Assembly: GCA_022376515.1 (NCBI GenBank)
Contig: WTXI01000345.1
Span: forward strand, 1-36,293
Source of the DNA: Lactifluus volemus
Taxonomy: Eukaryota > Basidiomycota > Agaricomycetes > Russulales > Russulaceae
Length of the DNA: 36,293 nt
Reading direction: 5' to 3'
The notes beneath the pieces are model-generated. The model did not search any database, was not told where the DNA came from, and worked only from the letters and a program-made list of their open reading frames with translations. Made by a program: the position numbers and the translations under genes. This document shows, piece after piece, positions 9,842 to 22,600 of this stretch; position 1 is the first letter of the stretch, and every line of letters begins with the position of its first letter.

Positions 9842-10964
9842 CTAGGCACTAGTACTCGTCAGTGGCATTGCTGACGATGATCCCGTGGCACTGGTCTCAG
9901 TCTCATCTGTACCCAAGTCACTGTGCTCATCCTCATCATCGCCAGCATTCCCACCCTCAATTCCAACTCCTACGTTGCTTCCGTTGGTTCCAAAGTCACT
10001 GGCATCCGCGTTGGCAAGAGCCACAGCAAGGGCGGCACGCTTCCGAGCAGATCGTTTCAAATTTTTGAGGTGTTGCTTCAGCATTTCAGCACAAGGCCAA
10101 TATACAGGAAACCGCTTGGAAGTGAGGTACTGGTACTTTTGTCGCATCTGATGTATGATAAGTGTGAGCGGAGGCAGTGGACCAGTAGACTACTAGACAT
10201 ACCAAAGTGTTTAGGGTTGCGAGCTTTGCATGGTCTTGTTTCTTGTATGAATGCATCTTGTTGATGCCAACACGAGTTGAGAAGTCCCTTATATCTCTCT
10301 AAGTGAGTGAATGACACGAGGTGGAGTTTGTGAATGGAGCGAAGACGAAATACGGACATCGATAAGGCAAGCGATGATAGTCACAAGGGCATAGTGTGAC
10401 GGCATCAGAATCGTGGTGACAACGTGTTGATGGAAAACTTACAAGCATGGCTTTGTATTGCTCCCTGTCGCTGTCGCTCCCATCCAGTCCCATCGCTTCA
10501 ATCAGCACGAAGCCTTTGGTTTTGTCCCCCGCCTCACCAGGTGGCTTCTCAATGACGACAATGTCATCACCACGTTTGCCAGTGGCTTTGCTCAAGCTCG
10601 CCAGCGCTTCATCACGGGCCTTTCGAGTGCTTGTGAGCTCAGCTGTGATGGCCTCGATTTGAGCTATCGGAGAATGCATCAGCATTCTCAACCAAAGCTC
10701 TGAAGTCATACCTTGCAATGTTGCCACATCAACATTGGTGAGAGGTTCACCTCGTTCAACCTCATCAGCATTCGTGACTGGTGTCACAGGTACTTCAGTA
10801 TTCTCCTGGCTTGAGATTCCCCTCACTCCTTTCCTGGTAGAGCGAGAGGGTTTCGAACGGGGTGCTTTGCTGGCAGGGCCGGAAGTGACATTCTTGTCAC
10901 CGTTTCTCTGTCCTCGAGCTGGGGGTCGTGAGGCCTTTTCTTTAGTTCCACGCGTAACAGGCAT
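9842..10964 (-). CDS. Accessory protein of the CACTA element (307 aa)
   Basis: Three exons close in frame: 10964-10443, 10298-10203 and 10147-9842. The start MPVTRGTKEKASRPP opens a very basic N-terminal third with many Lys, Arg and Ser. A predicted coiled coil follows (about residues 85-120, around IEAITAELTSTRKARDEALA). A basic helical segment is at KHLKNLKRSARKRAALAVAL-like residues near the C-terminus, and the tail is acidic and glycine-rich. No enzyme domain is visible. By analogy with DNA-binding accessory proteins of plant CACTA elements such as TNPA it may bind the subterminal repeats, but this is inference. It is divergent from the transposase with a 171-bp shared promoter. Confidence 0.75.
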
Positions 10965-11135
10965 TGATGTTCAGTTGTAGAGGATTGGGGGGTGGTTGAG
11001 GGCAGGAGCAAGATCCGTGACTCCGAGTCGAACCCTGGATGTCAACGTTGTCAAGTAAAAAAAACGGCTAAGTTGATTCCGCCGCTTATATCACACCACG
11101 CCCGCTCACTCCTTGTGCCCACCTTCTAAGTCAAC
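10965..11135. promoter_or_regulatory. Divergent promoter of the CACTA element genes
   Basis: These 171 bp separate two start codons pointing away from each other, so they must drive both the accessory gene and the transposase. No clear TATA box is recognised. Confidence 0.6.
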
Positions 11136-14100
11136 ATGGCTCAAAAAGTCCAGTGTCTCTGCCCTTGTGGACGAAAAGTTGATCAGAAAACACTCCGCCG
11201 CCATGTTAGTGGCCGCGCACAGCCCCAAATTCGTGCCTTTCAGGTCTATGGGCATGTTAACACTGGGAGCCCAAGGACGCCTTTGCAAAGCCTCAGAAAA
11301 CAACGGAGGCGTCTGGCCATCTCCCCAAGCACCCCGCTTCGTACCACATCCCCAGGACTGCCTCCATGTGTCAAGAAACGGCCCTTGAAGTCTCGCAAGC
11401 ACACACATCGCCGAGTCGGACCGCCGCCATCTCCATCTGGGGATATTCTCCCTTTAGATCCACCCACCCCCCCACCCATTATAACTGGAAACGATAGTCC
11501 ATCTTCACCTTTACCTCAGGCCCCTTTTGAGGGCTCCGCCTTGGGTGCGAATCAGGCTGAGTTCGCAAGCGATGACACCTGCGTAATACCCCCCTCCCTT
11601 TTTTCAACCCCCATTCCACCACGTGGCCGCCATGCCATTGACTTTGATTCCGATGATATGGGGGGAGATTCTGGTAGCTCCAAAGGCGATGGTGGTCATG
11701 GTACCAGCTCCGACGACGAAATTACTTTGGATTCTTTGCTGGCTCAAGAATATCTGGTTGGTGACTGGGAGGACATTAATGAAGACCTATTGCAGCAATT
11801 GGAGTTGTTGGGTATGTGGCATTGACTATCTTTATGTTTTGAAGAAACTGAATGTCCTCAGGTGGTGAACAACTGGAGGAGCCTGACCTCGAGAGCATGC
11901 GCCTCTTCTCTTACAAAATTGAAGAGTTCGTAATGGACCGCGCTTACAGCAAGCTTAGATTTGTTTTCCTGGGTACAACTATCCCTTCAGCAAAAGAAAA
12001 CAGGACGCGTGCCGCCTTTCTCTCCGCGTTTAAGGCACAGCGATTTGACTGCTGCATCAACTCGTGTTGCTGCTTTGTTGGCCCCAATCAAGATCTCACC
12101 CAGTGCCCTTTTTGTGATGAAGCTCGCTTCAGTGTGGCTGGCCGCGCTCGTAAACGATACACGTTCATCCCTTTGATCGCGCGGCTCATTGGGATGTACC
12201 GAAACAAGGAGTGTGCGCTAACGCTCCGTTATCAGGATAGCTACCAGCCTGACCCGGATGGGACGATGAAGGACATCATGGATGGCAAGCTTTACCAGAA
12301 TTTGCGGAAGAAGAATGTCGTTGTCGATGGACAGGTCTTCAATCACAAGTTTTTCTCCGATTGGCGTGACATTGCCTTAGGCCTGTCAACTGACGGGTTT
12401 GCTCCATTCCGACGCCGCAAGCAAACCTGCTGGCCAATTATCGCCACGATTTACAATTTCCCCCCCGAGCTTTGTTGTCTGCAAGGTATTATCATGCCTC
12501 TCGGCGTCATTCCAGGACCGCGTAAACCCAAAGACTTCGACTCCTACTTGTGGCCTCTCGTTAATGAGCTCATGCAGCTTGCAGTTGGTGTCCCCGCCTT
12601 CGACGCATCCACGGGCAGTGCATTTACGCTTCGTGCGTATTTGCTCTATATCTTTGGAGATATACCCGCTGTATCAATGGTGATGCGCATGAAAGGTCAT
12701 AACGGATACCGGCCTTGTCGACTCTGCAATATCACCGGCCTTGGTGTTCCTGGTGCACGCGCGAATACTCTTTATGTCCCCCACCACCGGAAGAACCACC
12801 CCAACGTTATGAACGATCCAAGTGCTGTCCAGACGTATGACATGTCATCCCTACCATTTCGCACGCACGACGAAATCCTCGAACAAGCCGAGTCCATTCA
12901 ATTTGCGCTTACAACAACTGCCTCAAATGACCTTGCCACAAAGTACGGCATCAAAGGCAAATCAATTCTATTTTCACTGTCATCTATCAGCTTTCCAGAG
13001 TCATTCCCTTATGATTTCATGCATATGATCTACGAGAATGTTCTTCCTAACCTGGTTTCTTTCTGGACTGGAACTTACAAGGACCTCAATCACAACGGAC
13101 ATGAGTATTTGTTGGACAAAAAGGTCTGGCAACATGCAGGAAGTGCTGCCGCCGCTGCCGGTTCATCGATACCTACCGCTTTTGGACAGCGTCCTCCCAA
13201 TCCTGAAGCCAACCGCATGGCATGTACAGCTGAGTCTTGGGCGTTCTGGATGCAATACCTTGCTCCTGCTCTCCTCGAAAACAAGTTCACACGGGCCAAG
13301 TACTTTTCTCATTTTCTCCGCTTGATTGAATTGGTCAAGATCTGCACGCAATTCGAGATCACGCGTGACGAGCAAAGACTTGTTCGGGAAGGTTTTCAAG
13401 ATTGGGTTAGGGTTTACGAGGAGTAAGTGCCTTGGCGTTTTCAAGCCGCATGTGATTTTAACTGGACCGCAGGCTCTATTATCAACACAAACCTGAACGT
13501 ATCTCAGCCTGCCCACTCACCATCCACATCCTTCTCCACATCGCAGATAGCATGGATTGGTGCGGCCCTGTTTGGGCATATTGGGCATTCCCGATGGAGC
13601 GATTCTGTGGCGAACTCAAGATGGCAATCAAGAGCCGCCGCTTTCCTTATCCCGCCATTGATAATCACCTTGTTGCCGTCGCCCAACTCACCCAGATAAA
13701 ACTGAAGTACAACTGCATCAAGGAGCTCTCCCTCCATCAGCCAATGGCAACCACTAGGTCTGCGCACATCCCGAGCAGTCCTAAATGTATGTTGCCGCTT
13801 TACACTTTGCCAGACTTGCTACTGATTGTGTCTAGATGAAACCTGCATACTGCTAGCACCCGCACATCCTTCACACCTTTCAAAGCATGTTTGTAATCTC
13901 GTCATCAACGCCCTTGCGGTTCAATGTGATGTAGATGTCGGACTTATTAAGCGTTATCTTGACGCCGGCCATATCAAGATCGTCGAGTGGGCAGGCGTTC
14001 AGCGCCTAGGTGGTGGCGATATCATGCACAGCTCCTCGTTGCGAGCGTCCCGGCTTAGTGACGATCATCGCGACACCACATGTATACGTGTGAGTGTAAA

Positions 14101-14488
14101 CTGACCCTTAGATCACTTTATTACTAACCTCAGTTCAAAGTACGATGCCGTTATAGATCTGCGCGCGCGGAATCATCGAGCCAGCCCGGTCTATTCGCTA
14201 AGGGAATTTTATGGCCGCTTATTGCACATCTTCCTTGTTATGTTGCCTGCCACTGAAGATCTTGGCCTTGAACAGCCTGAGGAGGTGATCCTTGCAGGTA
14301 TACGGACCTTTAATATGGTAGGCCATAACAAGGCCAAGATGCCTCTCATAAAAGGACAATCTACCCTTGATGTTGTTGACATAACGTGTGTACAGTGTCT
14401 CATTGGTCGCATACCAATTGGAGGGGGCATAGAGGCAATTATAGACCGCACAGGCAACATTCAGAAGGCATATCTACTTCAGGACTAA
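11136..14488 (+). CDS. Tnp2-type CACTA transposase, apparently intact (about 1050 aa)
   Basis: Five exons join without a frame break: 11136-11811, 11862-13422, 13473-13786, 13836-14089 and 14141-14488. The N-terminus has a Cys-rich CLCPCGRK motif with a following His, suggestive of a small zinc-binding module. A long Ser/Pro/Asp-rich linker follows. The transposase core starts near residue 230 and includes CPFCDEARF, ALGLSTDGFAPF, ICNF-like and PLGVIPGPRKPKDFDSYL, GYRPCRLC and FPYDFMHMIYENVLPNLV. After intron 2 come LLHIADSMDW and WAFPMERFCGELK. The aspartates in STDGF and YDFMH and the glutamate in PMERF fit the DDE triad of the CACTA superfamily (inference). It resembles PF02992 transposases of basidiomycetes. 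Intron 4 uses an AAG acceptor at 14138-14140. Confidence 0.93.
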
Positions 14489-14850
14489 TTAAAGCATCGT
14501 ACGAGTTCACAATACCTGTTTTTCGGGTATCATTTTAGGTAGTTAATTACTCAATTTGTACGTGTTTAAATTACCCCTTTTTCTGGTCATGAAATCGGGT
14601 AGTTCGTTGTCAGCTGAGTACGTGTTTATGTTACCCGTTTTTCGAGTCGTGGAACCGGGTAGTTCATCATTTAGTCTAGTATGGATTTATTTTACCTGAA
14701 AATCAGGCTCTTTATAGAACTCGTTCAAACCGAGTTTGTTTAACTCGAAGTCAAAATTTCAAAAAAACCCGTCTTAGGTCCGTTTATTGGGTAAATGATC
14801 ATTTTAACACGATTTCTGGGGTTTCGGAACCCGTTATTGGGCGCATAGTG
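14489..14850. repeat. Right subterminal repeats and TIR of the CACTA element
   Basis: Imperfect copies of an about 65-bp unit contain a GTACGTGTTTA-type start, a TTACCCGTTTTTC-like core and an end close to CGGGTAGTTC. The inverted repeat closes at 14850 with CATAGTG. No gene is seen. Confidence 0.75.
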
Positions 14851-15473
14851 ACCAGCGCCATGTTGGCGGAAAGCTATAGGGTGCACCGGGCCGGCAATGG
14901 AAATATGGAAATTACGGCAAGTTGACACCAAAAAGGGGCACAAGGGTATTTTAAAGCCCATCGTTCCAAACTGTTCAGGAAAGTAAGTGCCATACGAGGA
15001 CACTGGCAGACGTCGAAATAAAAGCAACGAGGAGCTGAGATGCACGTAAATCGAACATCAGGCGCACGATGGCCAAGTTTACACGACAGCGAGCGCAACT
15101 AATCATGATAGGATACAGAAGCTACACTTGTAAAACTCGGAGTCGGGGCTGGCCAGTGACGTCTTCAGCGGAGCACAACCCCAAAGCCTAGCACCACCAA
15201 ATACAGCTTCTCCCACACAGGCCAATAGCTCTCTTCCATCTTGCTAAGTGCATTCTAGTCCGAGTCATGACCAAGCTGATATAGTCACTCTTGCACGTCG
15301 AACGTTTAAGATTTCCGCCACACTTAAGTCTTGCGGTACCGCTTTGCGGCTAGAGGGCTGTTTAGGTTGAGATCACGATAAGCATGCGCATGATGAAAAA
15401 CGTAGTTTAGTGTACAGTAGAGTAATCAGTACAAGGGGCCAGAGAAGGTCCGATAGGGGAGTCATAGGTACAA
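14851..15473. other. Intergenic region between the CACTA element and histone H2A
   Basis: It starts with the ACC target duplication (14851-14853) and ends at the H2A stop codon. Short open frames here lack splice support and resemble nothing I recognise. It probably includes the H2A 3' UTR and terminator. Confidence 0.5.
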
Positions 15474-16164
<691 letters not shown>

Positions 16165-16342
16165 GATTGTTCACAGAGATGCACTTTTACAAAGGGTATA
16201 GCAATGAGGCTGTAGAGGTAGCAGAGCAAGAGCAACACGCATTCGAAACCAACGCGTCGAAACTTATATAACCCTACCCACGTGATCTCACGTTGACCCT
16301 ATTTGTCGTGTAACTTTTAGTGGCATTCCAGAATGAGTCGCC
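16165..16342. promoter_or_regulatory. Divergent promoter, histone H2A / ATP10
   Basis: These 178 bp separate the two start codons. They contain TATATA at 16265-16270, an MCB-type hexamer ACGCGT at 16252-16257 and a CACGTG at about 16279-16284. The MCB would fit S-phase transcription of H2A, but single ACGCGT hexamers are not rare in this window. Confidence 0.55.
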
Positions 16343-17427
16343 ATGCAATGCTCCGTTACTCGCTTCTGCAAATCAAGTCGAACAGCTTATCGCGTGTCGC
16401 CGAGGTGGTACAGCATTCAAACACCAGATAACGTAGACGTGACCAAGGTCACGAAAACTGAAAGTACCTCAGATGATACACCTGCAATTCCCCCTCTCCG
16501 AAGGCCGCTTGGCGTTTTGGAAGTCCCAACAACAAAAACTAAGACACTTTCAGAAAGGAGTGCAGACTTTCTGAACCAGGAGAAGCAACTCGAGAAGCGG
16601 CGTCATTTGTAGGTTGCCATTTCTACCCAGAGTAGCGCTGATTGTCTTATGCTGCCATAGAGTCAAGGAAGCATCGACTGGGTACTTCTACGACCTCCAC
16701 ATGACCCGCGTGCATGGAGGGAAAACTTGGATGGCACCTAAAGTTCTCATTCGGGAAGACGTGCGTTCACTACAACTGCGCCGACTGTTTAAAGAATGAA
16801 TATACTTGTCTGATAGAAAGCACTCTATTTTCCTAACATCGCCGGCTATCGTCTAGATAATGGCACCAAGGGGACTACTACACAAATGTGTGCTGGTAAG
16901 GTGTCTGTAATAGCTATGTTATCAACGAGAATGTCCGAGGTGTGTTGTTGTACTCCGTCATCCTGACACAAATTGACATTCGACATAACTCGAGATACAT
17001 GCAACCTCTTACACAAAATCCCTCAACGACTTATATAAAAGACACCCGGTGTATCAATATATCCAGATAAATTTACAAGAGAACATTCTCAAGTCCATCC
17101 TGGTCAAGATCTTTCTTTCGTCTCTGCGTTCCAAAGTTCCACGATATCAACGTGAGCGATACCTGGTTTCTCGACAGAACATGGTCCGTACTTCATATAA
17201 TTTGGTTGACTATATCATTCACATCATACATGGGTACGTAGGAGTACATGCGGGAACCGCTCGGAATGACCAACAGTCGCATCGGCTACCTTTACCTTGT
17301 GGACGAAAATCTGAAAGTCAGGTGGGCAGCCTGTGCAGATGCTAAGGAGGAGGAGGAAGAAGCCCTCATTCGATGCACCGGCGTTTTACTCGAACGTCAT
17401 ACAACCCAGACGCCTCCACCGTCATGA
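16343..17427 (+). CDS. ATP10: Mitochondrial F1Fo ATP synthase assembly factor Atp10 (287 aa)
   Basis: Atp10 is an inner-membrane protein that helps assemble subunit 6 (Atp6) into the Fo sector of ATP synthase. Five exons close in frame: 16343-16608, 16661-16760, 16817-16939, 16995-17183 and 17242-17427. The N-terminus (MQCSVTRFCKSSRTAYRV) is rich in Arg and Ser and lacks acids, as expected of a mitochondrial presequence. Family blocks are GVLEVPTTKTK, RVHGGKTWMAPKVLIRED, ALYFPNIAGYRL, VSVIAMLSTRMSE, YQYIQINLQENILKS, EPLGMTNSRIGYLYLVDENL and VRWAACADAKEEE. It is divergent from H2A and convergent with the MFS gene. An ATG at 16333 is out of frame with the presequence, so 16343 was chosen. Length matches fungal Atp10. 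Confidence 0.93.
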
Positions 17428-17567
17428 TAGTAGCATGAAATAATTCACTGCGTAACATGAACAAACGCGGATCAACGCCAACTGGCTCGTTTAATTTTAT
17501 CCTACTTCATATGACACCCTGCCATCTCCACCTCCAGAATCTGTTGATATGGTAGCAAACAAAGTCA

Positions 17568-19503
17568 TCAATCCTGGCGGTGATGTCCTTTCGGTACACA
17601 AGCCCAAAGCACAATGAGCAGTCCCATCATCGACAACAGTCTTTTCCATCCTATGAGCACACATCAAAGAGGTCAATTCAAATGGGGAGCTCACAGAGGT
17701 TGCAGACTTTTGATCCCGGTCCTACTTGCGATTGCGCCAGTCATAAACGGCAGTACCGCGGAACCAGTTTGCCCGAATCCCGCGATCCACCCAATGCAAC
17801 ATGTGAGTATCCAGCGTGGGAGAATGCGACCCGATTCGTTCATGACGATAGGGTATATTGGACCAAGCAAAACGCCAACGAGTGAAACGGCAACTGCATC
17901 ACCGATAATGGAAGGAACCAGCCAGACTACGAGTTCAAGACTGGGCGTAGGTGTATTAGCTAGCGAAGCACACTCATACATGAATGCAAACATGATAGCG
18001 AGGAAGACATAGATGAATATCGCGAGGCGCTCGCCGACCTGAAGGGCACGATTCTCAGTGGCTCGGGTACGGGGAACTGCTTAGCTACCTTTTCATTCAC
18101 CCACAGAAGTGCGACTCGACCTGCAGTCAGGCCTCGGTGTGGCTTTAAACTCACGATTTGCATTAACATTACATCATGACAAACTTACCACCAAAGAATC
18201 CGGCTGATATGTACCCGGCCGATGACCCGCCGTGGCGAACGTGAATGATGTAGGTGACGATCCAACCTGTGATGCGAACTGTGTCGGCATGGAGGACGCG
18301 GCGGTGCCAGCGACGTACCACCGATTGTGACCTCAACGCCGACATAAACTAGGATGAAAAATGAGAGCAGGTGAAGCGCCTTTAGTCTAAACATTTCCTT
18401 GTATTTGCTATTGCTATTCCCTTCCTTCTCTTCGGCGACTTGGCCAATCTGGGCGAGACATTCTGAATTGCGACAATAAACGAAATCGGACAGTATTAAA
18501 TAGGGAGAGAATATTCAACTCACCGTCCTGAGTCTTGAACTTGAAAACGCATATAAGCAAAGATGTGCTCAGCGTCGCGACCGCAAGGGAAATGATATAA
18601 TGAAAAGACCATCTGCTACGCTGCGCAAACTGTGTTGCCACGAGAGGAGCTGCCAATGCTCCGGCACCTGAACATCCAGCCAGTAAGGTAAGTCACCAAG
18701 ACGCTGGATGAGACTCGCTTTACCATAAGCAGCATGCAGAATTCCCATCTTCGCTGCGGCATTATCTTTGTAGCTTGCAACAAAGCCATTAGCCTGTGCA
18801 TCCCCTAATGATGCACCAAACCCGTTAATAGCATAGGCTACAACAAAAAGCGGGAAGGGTGGTGCAGATGCCTGGATGCTAAAGGCAACCATCTGTGTGG
18901 CTGATCCGAGAGCGATAATCTACAAGGCTGTGGTGAGGCTCTATCCATCGCCATCGGAGTTCATGACGATCACGAACTTTTCCAAAGCCCAGTTTATCGT
19001 TTAAGAATACATTTGAAGTGGAACCAATGACAAATCCCTGCCGAATCCCGGTTAAGGGCCATAGTGTCTCAGAAGGAAACCATTTATGGCGCACAATACA
19101 ATTCGCTATGAATATGATGGAGACAACAGCAAAGCCAGCCTAACAAGATGTTTGCTCAATATGTGCAGCTTGACTGACGTGAAGATGGTACATGGTAGTA
19201 ACTTTGGATTCTAGGAAGGAGGGGACCGGTAGAACTGTCACTCCATCCAAGAAGGAAAAGAGACCAGCAGAGCGAAAAGAATTGAATTCTTGCTCGAAAG
19301 GTAAACGATTTACTTGTTTCTGAACTTGAAACTTGGACTTCTTTATTATCCCGCGACTGTGGCTCAGTTTTCACCTCCGCGAGCTCGATATTCTCAGAAT
19401 GAGTAGCCCCATGCACAGAAAGTGTGGAACGTCCGTATAAATGCGGTAATGCACTAGTCGCTGAGATACCAAGAGCTGGAGAAGAACCGTTATCAGACAT
19501 CAT
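17568..19503 (-). CDS. MFS transporter, fungal BSC6/FHS-like family (479 aa)
   Basis: Ten exons on the minus strand join in frame: 19503-19192, 19139-19095, 19037-18978, 18919-18724, 18667-18524, 18462-18319, 18266-18189, 18132-18089, 18038-17695 and 17640-17568. A hydrophilic N-terminus of about 85 residues precedes the membrane part. Transporter blocks are GWSDSSTGPLLPRIQSYY, GFVIGSTSNVFLNDKLGFG, INGFGASLGDAQANGFVAS, KMGILHAAYGAGALAAPLV, VEVTIGGWIVTYII, GPIYPIVMNESGRILPRWIL and IGWIAGFGQTGSAVLPFMTG, consistent with a 10-12 helix carrier. This group has no proven substrate that I can infer. The last intron uses an AAG acceptor (17641-17643), which restores SLQPLLLSMMGLLIVLWACV. A second ATG at 19500 is an equally good start. 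It is divergent from SEC24. Confidence 0.9.
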
Positions 19504-19619
19504 GGGGAAAAAAAAAAGGTTGTCCTAACCTCAGTTGAGGGTTTAAGCACCGTGGGAGGACGACGTGTAATGGGTTTAATGCAGTGCATCATTTCTCCTC
19601 CCTTCCACCTTTTAACTCC
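19504..19619. promoter_or_regulatory. Divergent promoter, MFS transporter / SEC24
   Basis: Only 116 bp separate the two start codons. A poly-A tract lies at about 19505-19518. No TATA box is evident. Confidence 0.55.
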
Positions 19620-22600
19620 ATGGCAGACCCCAATCAACAACTTCCCCCAGGATGGACAGCCGAATGGTAGGTTTAAATTTTATGTATCTTTTCGTCTTCT
19701 CACTATCTATGTCATATTAGGGAACCTGATAACCAGCGTTATCTTTTTGTTGGTGCGTCTATAAACACGTATTGTCACCATTTATCTAAATCATGGTGTT
19801 ATCTCAGAGACTGCCACTGGGCGTGCCCAATGGGAGCATCCGGGAACAGGTGCTGTACCTGAGCCAGCCGCTCCCACAGGTTCCCCTCCGCCGACACAGC
19901 CAGGGCACACTGCGAAACGCCGCCAGTATGCTCCTGGACAAACACAGGCCTACTATGGAGGCGCCGACGCCGTTGCTGCGCCTGCTTATGGTGCCCCTGG
20001 GGCACAGCCTGCAAATATGAGTGGCGGACAGCTCTTTACTCCCGGACTCGCTACAGAGAACCAACAGCCCCAACAGACAACTGGCCCTTCATACTATGGC
20101 CAACAGCAGAGGGAGCCTGAATACATAAACGCGCCTGGTTATGGCCAACCCCCCGTAGCTGGCTACGATGCAGGTGGCGTTGGTCAACTGGCGGATCAGT
20201 TTGGCCAAATGGGCGTCAATAGTGGCCAGAAACCTTTCCAGATCTATACCACCAATCTGCTCACTTCGCCTCCTGACCCGCGGGATCTTGAATTACCACC
20301 CCCGCAAATCCGGCTGCCTCCCGGTGCATGCTTGACCAACTCTCCTCTCGCAAATGCACATCATTCGTACCAGCGGTGTACTGTCAACGCCATCCCCAAT
20401 TCTGGTTCTATTGTCGGCAAATCAAAAATTCCGTTGGCTCTCGTCATCACGCCATACCGTTCTGTCAAAGAAGCCGAGGAGAGTGTTCCCGTTGTAACAG
20501 ATACTATCATTGCCCGCTGTAGGCGATGCCGAACGTATATCAATCCTTATGTACAATTCATTGACGGAGGAAATCGGTGCGTTCGTTCAACCCTTCTTCA
20601 TACCGCGAGACGATAATTCTCTGTAGTTGGCGCTGTTGTATGTGCGGCATGTCAAACGAAGTCCCACAGCTGTTCGACTGGGATCAGACTCGGAACCAGC
20701 CTGGGGATCGCTGGGCGCGGGCTGAGCTGAACCACGCTGTCGTTGAGTTCGTCGCACCGACAGAATACATGGTCCGCCCCCCACAACCGGCTGTCTATAT
20801 CTTCCTTATCGACGTGAGCCACAATGCTATTCAATCCGGTATGTCCCCTGGTTCGGGTTCGTTTCTGTGTTACTAACATAAATGAAGGTATGGTGGCTAC
20901 TGCTACCCGAACCATCCTCGAGAACCTGGGTCGACTGCCCAATGAAGATCAACGCACTAAGATTGCCATCATCGCCTACGATACCTCTGTCTACTTCTTT
21001 TCGATGTCGGTGAGTTGTTTGGTGTCTTGCGCATACCAGAGCCGTAACGGCATGTAGGCCGAGTCACCAGATTGCGTTATGCTCGTTATGTCCGATGTAG
21101 ACGATGTGTTCCTGCCGAAACCCAATGATTTGCTCGTAAATCTTTCTGAATGCAGAACAGCAGTGGAGTCACTTCTTGGCCGGCTCAACGACATGTTCGC
21201 CGACAACCACACGATCGGTAGCGCACTGGGTCCCGCGCTGCAATCTGGTTTCAAGTTAATCGTATGTTTCCTTGTGGTTCGGCATATAGCTAGAGTTCAT
21301 TATGTCCCATCAGAACCCTATTGGCGGCAAACTTGTCGTTTTGTCCTCCAGTCTACCGAGCATCGGAGCAGGCGCTCTCAAGAACAGGGAGGATCCCAAG
21401 ATATTGGGCACTCCAAAGGTGGGTAAATGTCTGCTCGCTTGAAAATGATGCTCATCCCCCGCACAGGAATCAGGTCTCCTACAGACAGCTTCTCCGTTCT
21501 ACAAGTCCTTTGCCATTGAGTGCTCTCGCGCTCAGGTTTCGGTTGATATGTTCTTGTTCAGCGCTGCCTATCAGGACGTTGCCACACTAGGTATTGTTGA
21601 TTATTATTATTTCGCTTTTGACCCTGTCGACTGACATACAGCTTAGCTTGCCTTCCTCATTACACCTCTGGGCAGACGTACTTTTATCCTGCCTTCAATG
21701 CAGCACGCTCTGAGGATGCGGTCAAGTTCGCTCATGAATTTGGCCAGGTTCTGGCTATGCCTATCATGCTTGAAGCGGTTATGCGTGTGCGTGCGACGCG
21801 TGGAATTCGAATGTCTTCATTCCATGGGAACTTCTTTGTACGCTCGACCGACCTGCTTGCGATGCCAGCCGTGCCACAGGACACGTCGTATGCAATTGAG
21901 CTGCAGATCGAAGAAACTATCACTACGCCGTTTGTCGTCTTCCAGACCGCCATTTTGCATACAACCTGCTACGGTGCTTGCATCCTCTTTTTTTTTTTTG
22001 TGCAACTGGTTGATCATCCATCAATAGGCGAACGTCGCATTCGCGTGATCACCACAGCATACCCCGTAACATCGAACCTATCTGAAGTTTTTGCATCTGG
22101 GGACCAGGTAGCCATTGCCACACTGCTCGCGAACAAGGCCGTAGAACGCACGATTACACATAAGCTCGAGGATGCCCGTGATGCTGTCCAGAACAAGCTC
22201 GTCGAGATTTTGCAGGCGTACAAGACGAGCATGACTGCCGCTGGTGCAGGTGCAAGTGCTCAGTTGGCTATCTGTGAAAATATGAGAATGCTTCCGGTGC
22301 TAGTACTAGGTCTGCTGAAGAACGTTGGTATCCGGCAAAGCGCACAGATACCACCAGATTTGAGGGCATACGCTCAGGCATTGCTCACGTCATTACCATC
22401 TCAACTCCTGATTCCTTACATCCACCCTACGTTCTACTCATTACACAATATGCCACCAGAGGTAATATCCTTTCAGAGATTGGTGCTAGCGTACTCACAT
22501 CTTGCAGGCTGGGGCCATTGGCGAACATGGCGTCATCATGCCACCACCGCTACCTCTCACCTCAGAAAGACTAGAGAGGCACGGTCTCTTCTTGATCGAA

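Larger units (their letters stand above)
9384..14850. mobile_element. Complete CACTA (EnSpm) transposon, 5467 bp, Tnp2 type
   Basis: The left end begins CACTATGCGCCCAAG; the reverse complement of the right end begins CACTATGCGCCCAAT. The first 23 positions differ at only one base. Both ends are flanked by the trinucleotide ACC (9381-9383 and 14851-14853), the 3-bp duplication expected for CACTA elements. Subterminal repeats lie inside each end. The element holds two divergent genes, an accessory gene (9842-10964, minus) and a Tnp2-type transposase (11136-14488, plus). Both appear uninterrupted, so the element may be autonomous. Confidence 0.95.

Noticed and set aside
17497..17700. Apparent frameshift near the 3' end of the MFS gene
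   Set aside because: The AAG acceptor at 17641-17643 brings the conserved last helix (LLSMMGLLIVLWACV) back into frame, so no frameshift is needed.
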